Below, in pieces: positions 1-6,387 of a stretch of DNA of 9,285 nt. The notes below the pieces were generated by a model, which ran no database searches, had not been told where the DNA came from, and was given only the letters and a program-made list of their open reading frames with translations. The DNA is from Chlamydiales bacterium (GTDB lineage Bacteria; Chlamydiota; Chlamydiia; Chlamydiales; FEN-1388). Both the position numbers and the translations under genes were made by a program. The number at the start of each line of letters is the position of its first letter. Positions within the stretch are counted from its first letter, which is position 1. The stretch covers positions 1 through 9,285 of the forward strand of contig JAJFUY010000316.1 of the NCBI GenBank assembly GCA_021372185.1, given 5' to 3'.

Positions 1-2
1 GT

Positions 3-479
3 AAATCAACTTTTAATTTTAATATTGTTGATAAAGAAACTGGGTTGCTTGAACTATTAGTATATACTTTAGATGGTAAAACTGCTGCTTATCCACTACC
101 AGCACTTTCTGATTTTCAGGCACACATCAAGAAGCATGCTCAAGATGCCATACCATTAAGCCAGCTACAAGACATTTCCGGCTGGCTGCACAATCACGGG
201 CGATCAAATCTCATTACTCTAGACGCCCTTGAGAATAAGTTAGAGAGCCTTATTCACTCATGCCCACATGGTGCCTACGTTTTGCATACACAAAATAAAA
301 TTCTTACTCTATCGCGCCTTAGCCCAAGAGGGCAGATTGAGCATGTGACCATTAATCTTTTTAAAGAACCCGGCATCTATACGCTCCAGTTTCAGGGCCA
401 GGAATTTGCAGCTACGCGCGCTCAATTTAAAAAGCGCCTCACGCAAATGGGCACTCCTGTACGAGTAAAGGCGCTATGA
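3..479 (+). CDS. 3' part of a hypothetical protein with SH2-like patterning (gene begins upstream of window)
   Basis: The reading frame is open from the first bases of the window with no stop and no convincing start. The TTG at 45 lacks a ribosome binding site, so the gene almost certainly begins upstream and only its last 158 residues are seen. I do not recognise the family. The C-terminal half (window residues ~61-145) has an SH2-like order of elements: W61, then GAYVLH (90-95) where SH2 domains have GxFLVR, a strand ILTLSRL, a turn RGQ, HVTIN, GIYTL, then a helix EFAATRAQF. The phosphotyrosine-binding Arg of FLVR would be His95. Residues ~15-55 (LLVYTLDG, then PALSDFQAHIKKH) look like the end of a preceding similar domain. 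This is pattern reading only; a structure-based test is needed, and a degenerate or unrelated beta-alpha fold is equally possible. The stop codon overlaps the next start (ATGA), so the two are translationally coupled. Confidence 0.65.
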   Translation, partial: KSTFNFNIVDKETGLLELLVYTLDGKTAAYPLPALSDFQAHIKKHAQDAIPLSQLQDISGWLHNHGRSNLITLDALENKLESLIHSCPHGAYVLHTQNKILTLSRLSPRGQIEHVTINLFKEPGIYTLQFQGQEFAATRAQFKKRLTQMGTPVRVKAL

Positions 480-1120
480 ACAGATTTACCACGTTTTTAT
501 GGGTACGCTACTTTAACTCTAAGGATTTGCTTACAACTATGTGCCGCTATTGGACAAACCCAAAATTTGCCCTGATCGATAGTACACTTTTATTAAGCTA
601 CTTCTTTAAAAGCCCCTACAGTATTGGTAGAGAGCATAATGACGCTGAACCCTATGGCGAAACACCCCTTGCAACGCTCGATCAAATCATAAAACACTGT
701 CCGATTAAACCAGATGATACTGTAATTGAACTAGGCTCAGGCCGAGGAAGAACCTGCTTTTGGCTAAGCGTCTACAAAGGCTACAAGACAATCGGCATAG
801 AATACATCCCAGCATTTGTCTTGCGCGCCCAAAAATTTGCCAAATTCTTTGGCGTGAGCAATGTAGAATTTCGTCTTGGAGACATGCTAGAGGCAGATTT
901 AAGCGATGCTGACTGGATCTATCTTTTTGGCACAGCCCTACCCGATGAAAGCATAATACGCTTATGCAAGAAGCTAGAGATACTAAAACCCGGCACAAAA
1001 ATCATCACCGTAAGCTATCCACTAACTGCCTATAGCCAATGCCCAAAATTCGAAGTAACCCAATCCTTTGACGCAGAGTTTTCATGGGGCACCACCCAAG
1101 TCTACATTCATGAAATGTGA
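476..1120 (+). CDS. Class I SAM-dependent methyltransferase (substrate unknown)
   Basis: This 214-residue protein shows the Rossmann-type SAM-binding core. Motif I is VIELGSGRGRT at residues 83-93; an acidic residue closes strand beta2 in IGIEYI (E109), where it would bind the ribose hydroxyls; and FRLGDMLEADL followed by DWIYLF (132-151) gives the adenine-contact and motif IV region. The PYGETP segment just before the core, the spacing and the small size recall Dot1-like or generic small-molecule/protein methyltransferases, but no substrate-specific motif is visible. The first ~55 residues are rich in aromatic and hydrophobic residues (STLLLSYFF at 36-44) and may pack on the core or touch the membrane. 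The ATG at 476 overlaps the previous stop by four bases (ATGA), so it is expressed in the same operon. It is followed by the palindromic repeat at 1137-1340. The fold is firm; the substrate cannot be told from sequence. Confidence 0.85.
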   Translation: MNRFTTFLWVRYFNSKDLLTTMCRYWTNPKFALIDSTLLLSYFFKSPYSIGREHNDAEPYGETPLATLDQIIKHCPIKPDDTVIELGSGRGRTCFWLSVYKGYKTIGIEYIPAFVLRAQKFAKFFGVSNVEFRLGDMLEADLSDADWIYLFGTALPDESIIRLCKKLEILKPGTKIITVSYPLTAYSQCPKFEVTQSFDAEFSWGTTQVYIHEM

Positions 1121-1136
1121 TAACGTAAAATTGTTT

Positions 1137-1340
1137 TAGAGCCCGATTTAGGGCGACTGATCGAAGCCCACCGTGACCGAAGGGAACGGTGGGAACAGGA
1201 TGTAAAAAAATAGAGCCCGGCTGAGGGCGATTCAATCTCTGATTCAATCGCCCTCAGCCGGGCTCTAATGCTTTTTTGCTTGTTCCCACCGTTCCCTCTG
1301 GTCACGGTGGGCTTCGATCAATCGCCCTAAAAGGGCTCTA
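1137..1340. repeat. Nested 204-bp palindrome: two inverted copies of a ~100-bp hairpin-rich repeat
   Basis: Two copies of one monomer lie head to head: 1137-1237 forward and 1241-1340 reverse, separated by three bases. Each begins with TAGAGCCC. Each monomer holds three small stems: GCCC/GGGC near the outer end, CCCACCGT/ACGGTGGG in the middle with an 11-base loop, and GCCC/GGGC again in the inner TAGAGCCCGGCTGAGGGCGA segment. Stems are conserved between copies while loops differ (GATTTA versus TTTTA in the outer stem), as in REP/ERIC-type elements. A third, unpaired copy is at 9163-9261. The element fills the gap between the convergent methyltransferase and translocator operon, so it could terminate transcription from both sides. 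No transposase and no clear target-site duplication are visible. Confidence 0.9.
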
Positions 1341-1352
1341 CATTAAAAGCTT

Positions 1353-1943
1353 TTAACCGCCGTTGCGGGCCATTTGGCTCTTGAGGGCTTCTAGGCCGCG
1401 TAGCCATTCGTCGATTTTGCGCAATGCTGCGAGAGTTTCTTGTTCTGCGTTACCTTGTTCTCTTGATGAGACGTCGAAGAACATTTTGCTCGTGGCGATC
1501 TTCGTTTCAAACTCGGTGCGTTTGCCATGATCGAGTGTTTCTAAGAATGTCTTTGCGATGTCTAAGATGTTCTGATATGAAGTCAGCGTGTCAAAGGCTT
1601 CTTTGTTAAATGTTTGAGCATTAGCAATTTGCATTCCGTTAATTAAAAGCTTACCAAGTTGCACTGCTGTAACTTTGTAGTTAGTAAGAGGTGAGATTTG
1701 TGCTGATTGTTCTCTTGATGTTGCAAGCCATTCTCTACGGGCAAGATCTGACAGCTCTGCATAACGCTGCGCACGCACATTACCCAAAATAACAATAATT
1801 CTCTGAAGAACAAACCCTAATTTTTCTGAATCGAGATCATCCAAATCAATTTCATCAAGTTCGTTTTGTTGCTGGGTGGCAGCATCATAGTACAAACGAT
1901 CGCCAAAAAGTTCGTCATTAACTGGATTAATAATAGATGTCAT
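1353..1943 (-). CDS. Acidic, helical soluble protein at the end of a T3S translocator-type operon (CopD-position gene)
   Basis: The protein has 196 residues and I do not recognise it by sequence. It has no signal peptide and no membrane segment. The N-terminus contains a strongly acidic stretch (ELDEIDLDDLD, ~28-38), followed by several predicted amphipathic helices with coiled-coil-like spacing, and it ends in a short basic/glycine tail. It is the last gene of a four-gene minus-strand operon. Its ATG lies 11 bases after the stop of the translocator-like gene and has GAGG five bases upstream. Position suggests a small secreted partner: in Chlamydia the order chaperone-CopB-CopD is known, and this gene sits where CopD would be. 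It is less than half the length of CopD and lacks a hydrophobic helix, so a needle-tip, co-chaperone or effector role is equally possible. The function is inferred from neighbours only. Confidence 0.75.
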   Translation of the reverse strand: MTSIINPVNDELFGDRLYYDAATQQQNELDEIDLDDLDSEKLGFVLQRIIVILGNVRAQRYAELSDLARREWLATSREQSAQISPLTNYKVTAVQLGKLLINGMQIANAQTFNKEAFDTLTSYQNILDIAKTFLETLDHGKRTEFETKIATSKMFFDVSSREQGNAEQETLAALRKIDEWLRGLEALKSQMARNGG

Positions 1944-1954
1944 AAAAACCTCAT

Positions 1955-2950
1955 TTATTTCACAGCTTGCATCATCAAGCTGGTTAATTTGTAATTTGTC
2001 TCACGGATATGGTGGATATTTTCATTAAGCTGTTCAATATCTGTGGTGCGGTTTTGTAAGCGCGTTATGACTGCATCTACGTTTTTATTAGCTAATGCAC
2101 ACACCGCTTCCATCTCAACCAAAAAGGCCTTATGCGTGTTCTGGCGCCATTCAAAGACCGTTTTAATGCCGCCGACAGACGTTTTTGCAATTGATAAACC
2201 ATATGTAGCTGCAGCCGGAGCCGATATGCCAAGACTTAATGCAATGGCTGTTGCCGCACAAAATAAGTTAATGCGCTCTACCCACAGTTTTTCACTTTCA
2301 GCATCACCTTTAGCTATCCAAGAGGCTACTGCTTCTTTTGCAGCATTATCTAAAAGGCGATCAACTATATTGAGCACGCCAAATGCGATAGCAGCAGTGC
2401 CTAGCACAACAGACCCCATAGCAATGCCCGCAATACCTGCTGCTATAAGTCCAAAGGCAAAGAGTGAATTTTCTACAGTCTTCCACGTACTTACTTTGTT
2501 ACTTGCAGCGATTTCCTCTTTCATGGCATCAAGCCGCAATTTATCTGCGTTTTCAGAAAATTTACGTTCTAACTCAAAAAACGCGCGAGTGTTAGCAAGG
2601 TTATCTGTAAAGACTTCTTGTGTACCAAGTAAAATAGCGTGGAGGATGTCATCAACGTTTGTGCTATCATCAACGCGGCTTTTATCTAATAGGGCTTGCA
2701 GACCATTGAGGCCTTCTTTTACCACTTCGTGGCCAGCATCAGGTGGTGCATCAAGTGGTGGTGTTGTGTAGGTGGTTTTTACTGTAGTAGGTGAAGCTTT
2801 TGACACCACATCTTTAGTTGTGACAACTTGTGATGGCGCAAAGTACATTGTTGCAGGCTTAGCAAATGCTGACACAAGTTCAGCTTGTCTGAGCTCAGCA
2901 TGTCGTCTTTCAGAATCTGAATCTACTCCAAAACCTACTTTATCTACCAT
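1955..2950 (-). CDS. Putative T3S hydrophobic translocator (CopB/YopB-like)
   Basis: The product has 331 residues from the ATG at 2950. That start has GAGG six bases upstream and overlaps the chaperone stop by 11 bases; the TTG codons further upstream have no such site. There is no cleavable signal peptide. The first ~75 residues are polar and rich in Ser, Thr and Pro, as in T3S substrates. Helical stretches follow, then two hydrophobic regions at ~163-196 (LIAAGIAGIAMGSVVLGTAA region) and ~228-258 (LFCAATAIALSLGISAPAAA region), then a polar helical C-terminus. Two central hydrophobic segments plus an adjacent LcrH/SycD-type chaperone are the hallmarks of YopB/IpaB/CopB translocators, which form a pore in the host membrane. 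It is shorter than chlamydial CopB (close to 500 residues). Family assignment rests on architecture and gene order, not on a motif I can quote. Confidence 0.7.
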   Translation of the reverse strand: MVDKVGFGVDSDSERRHAELRQAELVSAFAKPATMYFAPSQVVTTKDVVSKASPTTVKTTYTTPPLDAPPDAGHEVVKEGLNGLQALLDKSRVDDSTNVDDILHAILLGTQEVFTDNLANTRAFFELERKFSENADKLRLDAMKEEIAASNKVSTWKTVENSLFAFGLIAAGIAGIAMGSVVLGTAAIAFGVLNIVDRLLDNAAKEAVASWIAKGDAESEKLWVERINLFCAATAIALSLGISAPAAATYGLSIAKTSVGGIKTVFEWRQNTHKAFLVEMEAVCALANKNVDAVITRLQNRTTDIEQLNENIHHIRETNYKLTSLMMQAVK

Positions 2951-3344
2951 GTGACACCTCAACAATTCTCTCTTTTATTACTTCAACCTGGCCTAAAAAG
3001 GAAGCAAATTTTTCTCCCACGGCTAGTTTTTCAGCTTGCTTGATGGCAAGTGATGCAATGTCTTGTCGTCCAAGTCGTGCTGCACACTCTGCCCAATAGG
3101 CATGAGCTCGGGGATCTTCTGGACTATTGATGCAAGCAATCTGAAAGGCGTGCGCGGCATCTTCGTCATTACCTTGCAGCATATGGCTTGAACCCAAACC
3201 ATACCAGTATGCGCCCTTATTTGGGTAGTGCATTACTAGCTGGCCAAACCCAGAAATGGCCTTGTCATATAACCCACGCTGGTAGCAGCTATAAGCATAA
3301 TGATGCAATAAAAGTTCTGTAGATTCTGGAAATTGTGATCTCAC
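2940..3344 (-). CDS. lcrH: LcrH/SycD-like class II T3S chaperone (TPR protein)
   Basis: This 134-residue, all-helical protein has three tetratricopeptide repeats at about residues 11-40 (YAYSCYQRGLYDKAISGF), 45-75 (WYGLGSSHMLQGNDEDAAHA) and 79-108 (RAHAYWAECAARLGRQDIAS), plus a C-terminal capping helix. The wording matches SycD/LcrH chaperones, which hold hydrophobic translocators soluble in the bacterial cytoplasm through the concave TPR groove. It lacks the N-terminal extension of Chlamydia LcrH1 and is nearly the bare TPR core. The ATG at 3344 is three bases after the preceding stop, with GAGG overlapping the end of that gene. Its own stop overlaps the start of the next gene, the likely client. 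A generic TPR protein is the alternative, but length, repeat count and neighbour fit a translocator chaperone. Confidence 0.8.
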   Translation of the reverse strand: MRSQFPESTELLLHHYAYSCYQRGLYDKAISGFGQLVMHYPNKGAYWYGLGSSHMLQGNDEDAAHAFQIACINSPEDPRAHAYWAECAARLGRQDIASLAIKQAEKLAVGEKFASFLGQVEVIKERIVEVSHGR

Positions 3345-3347
3345 ATT

Positions 3348-4028
3348 CTACCTCGAGGCTATACCTTGAATGAACTTTCTAATAGCTTCTGAGATTTTAT
3401 CCCAGCAGGATTTTAGCTCTTGCCAAAACGTATTTCGTTGCTGCATAGCTTCTTGAGCTTCATTAATTGCTAACTTCAAGTCAACGTCGATACCTTTAGA
3501 AAGGGTGTTGATGTTAGTAACGATGCTATCACGCTCTTCTTTTGTAAAAACATCTTTTACTGGAATTTTTACGCCAATCTTGCGGCATTCTTCTATCGTG
3601 TCTTTTGTAGACTGATCTTTGGCATCAAAATTGCCTTTAGAATCTGATTGAACGTTAATTATTCCGAGCAATTCGTTTAAGGTTTTGCTTTTTTGTTGGG
3701 CGATGGTGGCTTTATTAAGTGGCGCACGTGTACGCACTTCGCAGTTATGCATAGCTTCGATGCGAAGAAGATTGAGTAGATGACCGAGTGAATGATCCCA
3801 CCAGCGTTCTTGATCTTGTAGGGGAGCCACTTCTGAGACACCCTCAGACTCATTTTCTAAGTTATTGGCTACCGGAGTTTCTGCATTGGCAGGACGAGGC
3901 TTGCCTGTAAGCCAGTTCCATGTGTCAGACACGGCGTCATTTACAGCTGCACCCGCGCGTGAAACAGTACCCACAGTACCATCCCAAGCCTTTGCAAGCT
4001 CTTCAGATAGACCAGGAATAAAACTCAT
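3348..4028 (-). CDS. Hypothetical protein, first gene of the T3S translocator-type operon
   Basis: The product has 226 residues from the ATG at 4028, which has AGAGG five bases upstream; the GTG two codons earlier falls inside the spacing of that site and is less likely. I do not recognise the family. There is no signal peptide or membrane segment. The N-terminus (MSFIPGLSEELAKAWDGT) is followed by a small helical part, a Pro/Ala/Asn/Glu-rich linker at ~43-70, a Trp-rich patch (ERWWDHSLGHLLNLLR, 74-89), and a Lys/Glu-rich helical C-terminus ending in an amphipathic segment (ISEAIRKFIQGIAS). A flexible N-terminal region before a helical body is common in T3S substrates. It heads the operon and is spaced three bases from the chaperone gene, so it may be a secreted effector, tip protein or regulator of translocation. 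That role is inferred from position only. Confidence 0.75.
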   Translation of the reverse strand: MSFIPGLSEELAKAWDGTVGTVSRAGAAVNDAVSDTWNWLTGKPRPANAETPVANNLENESEGVSEVAPLQDQERWWDHSLGHLLNLLRIEAMHNCEVRTRAPLNKATIAQQKSKTLNELLGIINVQSDSKGNFDAKDQSTKDTIEECRKIGVKIPVKDVFTKEERDSIVTNINTLSKGIDVDLKLAINEAQEAMQQRNTFWQELKSCWDKISEAIRKFIQGIASR

Positions 4029-4113
4029 ATGCACCTCTCAATAATAGCGAACCTTTAGCGTACCCAATTGTGCCCTAAAAAGGCAATCTCAAACAAAATT
4101 AAGGTGCACTGGG

Positions 4114-4254
4114 TGTTTGTTTTCCTCCGCGCTCTCTGCCGCTCTCTCTGCGGTAAATAATGTATTAAAAATCATCGAGAGCATTCTGAGAGAAAAGCGT
4201 GTGATTTTTATTTTTACCGCAGAGAGAGCGGCAGAGAGCGCAGAGGAAAACAAA
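4114..4254. repeat. 141-bp nested palindrome in the divergent operon/ruvB spacer
   Basis: The two outer arms (about 4114-4157 and 4213-4254) are complementary over about 43 bases with one mismatch. Their core is CCGCAGAGAGAGCGG flanked by GCAGAGAGCGCAGAGG. The inner part contains a second inverted pair, AAAAATCA (4167-4174) with TGATTTTT (4202-4209). Purine-rich CGCAGAG repeats of this type occur scattered in many unrelated bacterial genomes, so this is probably a dispersed inverted-repeat element. The rest of the 4029-4349 spacer holds the ribosome binding site of the minus-strand operon next to 4028 and the ruvB promoter at 4296-4324. I see no clear -10/-35 pair for the minus-strand operon. 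Confidence 0.88.
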
Positions 4255-4295
4255 AATCAAGCAAGGGCACAGGCACGAAATTCACACGTAATTTA

Positions 4296-4324
4296 TTGTC
4301 ATCATCTCGTTTTTACGCTATGTT
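4296..4324 (+). promoter_or_regulatory. Sigma70-type promoter for ruvB
   Basis: TTGTCA (4296-4301, five of six matches to the -35 consensus) is followed after exactly 17 bases by TATGTT (4319-4324, four of six for the -10). Transcription would start near 4331, giving a leader of about 20 bases that carries AAGGA (4338-4342), seven bases before the GTG at 4350. This makes the upstream in-frame TTG at 4296 and ATG at 4320 part of the promoter rather than start codons. Confidence 0.6.
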
Positions 4325-4349
4325 TAGTGCGATATACAAGGATCCCATT

Positions 4350-5363
4350 GTGACGGAACGATTTATTGAATCATCTTTTTGCAAAGAAGATACAGCTTAC
4401 GAAGTGCCACTACGGCCAGAACATCTAGATCAATTTATTGGGCAAGATAATGTTCGTGATCAGATGAGTGTGCTGATTCAAGCCGCCAAAGCAAGAAAAG
4501 AGCCACTTGGTCACGTGCTGTTTTGTGGACCGCCGGGGCTTGGCAAAACTACACTTTCTAATATCATCGCATCGAGCATGGGTTCAAGTATTACCGTGAC
4601 ATCTGGCCCCGTAATAGAAAAAGCAGGGGATTTAGCCGGTATTTTAACTAAGCTTAAAGAGGGCGATATACTCTTTATCGATGAAATTCATGCACTCAAT
4701 AGAACCATCGAAGAGTATTTGTACCCCGCTATGGAAGACTTTGCTCTTGATTTGGTGATTGATTCTGGCACGTCGGCCCGTAGCGTAAAAGTAAAATTAA
4801 ATAAGTTTACTCTTGTGGGAGCTACAACGCGCCAGGGCCTATTATCAGCTCCGCTTCGCTCACGTTTTGCAAGCAGCATGCGCCTTGATTATTATACTCC
4901 GCAGGTTCTAGAGCAAATACTTAAGCGTTCAAGTGCCATTTTAAACCTTACTGCGGATAACGAAAGTTTAGCAGAAATTGCCAACCGCTCACGCGGCACA
5001 CCACGCATTGCTAACAGTCTCCTCAGGTGGGTAAGAGACTATGCTCAAATTAAAGCAAACGGATCTTTAACCAAAAAAGTCACTCAAGATGCCCTCAAGA
5101 TGATTTCAATTGATGACAGAGGCCTTGATGACATGGATGGCAAAATTTTACGCATACTGATTGACCACTACCAAGGCGGTCCAGTAGGCATACAAACACT
5201 GGCTGTAGCAGTAGGTGAAGAAGCACATACGCTAGAAGAGGTTCACGAGCCATTTTTAATCATGCAAGGGCTTCTTAAGCGCACGCCACGTGGGCGTGAG
5301 GCAACACCACTTGCTTACCAACATATTGGCAAACAAATTCCAAAAGCACATACGGAGGTTTAA
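4350..5363 (+). CDS. ruvB: Holliday junction branch migration helicase subunit RuvB
   Basis: RuvB is the hexameric AAA+ motor that, with RuvA, drives branch migration of Holliday junctions during recombinational repair in the cytoplasm. From the GTG at 4350 the protein has 337 residues, the usual length. Visible motifs (numbered from that GTG) are: LRPEHLDQFIGQ near the N-terminus, Walker A GPPGLGKT (60-67), Walker B ILFIDE (107-112), sensor 1 VGATTR (156-161) followed by the PLRSRF arginine-finger region (168-173), sensor 2 RGTPR (215-219), and the winged-helix domain with HYQGGPVG and GLLKRTPRGREATPLAY. LLRWVRDYAQ and GIQTLAVAVGEE closely resemble what I recall of chlamydial RuvB. GTG is chosen because AAGGA sits seven bases upstream, while the in-frame TTG (4296) and ATG (4320) lie within the promoter. 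It is co-transcribed with the SpoIID gene nine bases downstream. Confidence 0.97.
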   Translation: MTERFIESSFCKEDTAYEVPLRPEHLDQFIGQDNVRDQMSVLIQAAKARKEPLGHVLFCGPPGLGKTTLSNIIASSMGSSITVTSGPVIEKAGDLAGILTKLKEGDILFIDEIHALNRTIEEYLYPAMEDFALDLVIDSGTSARSVKVKLNKFTLVGATTRQGLLSAPLRSRFASSMRLDYYTPQVLEQILKRSSAILNLTADNESLAEIANRSRGTPRIANSLLRWVRDYAQIKANGSLTKKVTQDALKMISIDDRGLDDMDGKILRILIDHYQGGPVGIQTLAVAVGEEAHTLEEVHEPFLIMQGLLKRTPRGREATPLAYQHIGKQIPKAHTEV

Positions 5364-5371
5364 CTGTACTT

Positions 5372-6199
5372 ATGCGAAAAATTTTATTTAGCCTGCTTTT
5401 AGGCTTTTCTTATCAGCTGTCAGCTGAAGTAACTCCTGAAGGCAAACAAGTTCTAGAAGAGATCCAAGAACGCTTTCATAGCCCTACCATTCGCATTCAG
5501 CTTATGAGCGATGCAGAAGGCTCACAGATTGAAGTAAAAGGCGCCTACAACGTGTATGACCCAAGGACAGGTAAAAAACTAGACACCGCTTTTACAGGCT
5601 CTAGCTACTACATGTACCCAACCGTAGATGGCATCAAATGGGGAACTGAGTTTCCCGGCATCTACCAAGTGCTTATTGTGCCAGATAAAGTGTCTACTAC
5701 ACTTTTAGTGAGTGGCACAGAATACCGCGGTATGGCCTATCTCTACCAAATGAAGGGCACTCTTGGCGGCGTAAACGAAGTATCACTAGAAGAATTTGTT
5801 TCATCAATCTTGAGTACGCACATTCCAGCTGACATCACAGAGCAAGAAGCTCTTGCTGCATTGGCAATTGCTCTTCGGACAGAGGCTCTATACTGGCTAG
5901 GAACCGCTACAAACCAATACTGGGATGTAAAAGCGGGGACTGTAGGCTATAGAGGAGCAGCAGTTGAGCGCCATGATCCGGCATTTGATGAGGCACTTAA
6001 GACAACCAAAGACATGGTAATGAAAAAAATGGGCTCAGATGACCTCGTTTCTGTACGTTGGTTTTCAGCTGGAGAAACTGTAGCTCCTGTGCACGAAATG
6101 CAAAAGCTAGCTAAAGAAGGTAAAGATGCACGCGCTATACTTGAGAAGCTATTTGGAGAGATGAAAATAGTAAAAACCACTTCATTTCAAAATAAATAG
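5372..6199 (+). CDS. spoIID: Exported SpoIID-domain protein (peptidoglycan remodelling)
   Basis: This 275-residue protein starts with an export signal (RKILFSLLLGFSYQLSA, cleavage probably after A18), so it acts in the periplasm. The SpoIID domain is clear: YRG (118-120), VNEVSLEEFV (134-143), EALAALAIALRTEALYW (159-175) in place of the usual EALKAQAVAARTYA, and WFSAGETVAP (230-239). SpoIID proteins are lytic transglycosylases acting on denuded glycan strands, and chlamydial members have been linked to septal peptidoglycan turnover. The segment where Bacillus SpoIID has S-E-M-P, with its catalytic Glu, reads T149-H-I-P152 here, so the Glu appears to be His150. Activity may therefore be altered or use another residue. 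A GGAGG lies inside the end of ruvB, 13 bases before the ATG, a rather long spacing. The gene is in the ruvB transcription unit. Confidence 0.85.
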   Translation: MRKILFSLLLGFSYQLSAEVTPEGKQVLEEIQERFHSPTIRIQLMSDAEGSQIEVKGAYNVYDPRTGKKLDTAFTGSSYYMYPTVDGIKWGTEFPGIYQVLIVPDKVSTTLLVSGTEYRGMAYLYQMKGTLGGVNEVSLEEFVSSILSTHIPADITEQEALAALAIALRTEALYWLGTATNQYWDVKAGTVGYRGAAVERHDPAFDEALKTTKDMVMKKMGSDDLVSVRWFSAGETVAPVHEMQKLAKEGKDARAILEKLFGEMKIVKTTSFQNK

Positions 6200-6230
6200 T
6201 TGATAATTAAATCAGGCTATGTTTTACTAT
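6200..6230 (+). promoter_or_regulatory. Possible promoter for the 6240-6998 structured RNA
   Basis: TTGATA (6200-6205) begins on the last base region after the SpoIID stop codon and is followed 19 bases later by TACTAT (6225-6230), with TATAAG overlapping it. A start near 6238-6241 would place the transcript 5' end just before the first stable hairpin. The spacing is long and the match is moderate. A second weak candidate is TTGCTT (6323-6328) with TTAATA (6347-6352) at 18 bases, which would start the RNA just before the 6361 hairpin. Confidence 0.25.
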
Positions 6231-6259
6231 AAGTAGAAGCGGATGTGAAACAACTTAAT

Positions 6260-6297
6260 CCTGGGCTCTTGTCAGGGAAACCTAGCAGGAGGCCAGG
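6260..6297 (+). other. 17-bp hairpin closed by a GAAA tetraloop
   Basis: The arms 6260-6276 and 6281-6297 pair over 17 positions with two mismatches and two G-T pairs, closed by GAAA (6277-6280), a GNRA-type loop known to be very stable and to dock into RNA receptors. It would be the first stable element if transcription starts near 6240. A second small pair, ACC/GGT around the A-rich run at 6298-6313, follows it. Confidence 0.6.
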
Positions 6298-6387
6298 ACC
6301 TTTAAAAAAGGGTAAAAAGTAGTTGCTTTAAAAATTAAAGTATAGTTTAATAGGAGTTAGGAGTGGGCGACAGAAGAGGCCTACTCA

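Noticed and set aside
2043..2771. Plus-strand 242-residue reading frame
   Set aside because: It is antisense to the translocator-like gene, whose ribosome binding site, start overlap and membrane-segment pattern are much stronger.
6260..6297. Small SRP (4.5S) RNA, because GTCAGG and TAGCAG flank the loop
   Set aside because: SRP RNA needs a 3-bp stem with a GGAA-type loop between those motifs and pairing outside them; here only GAAACC lies between and the flanks pair in a different register.
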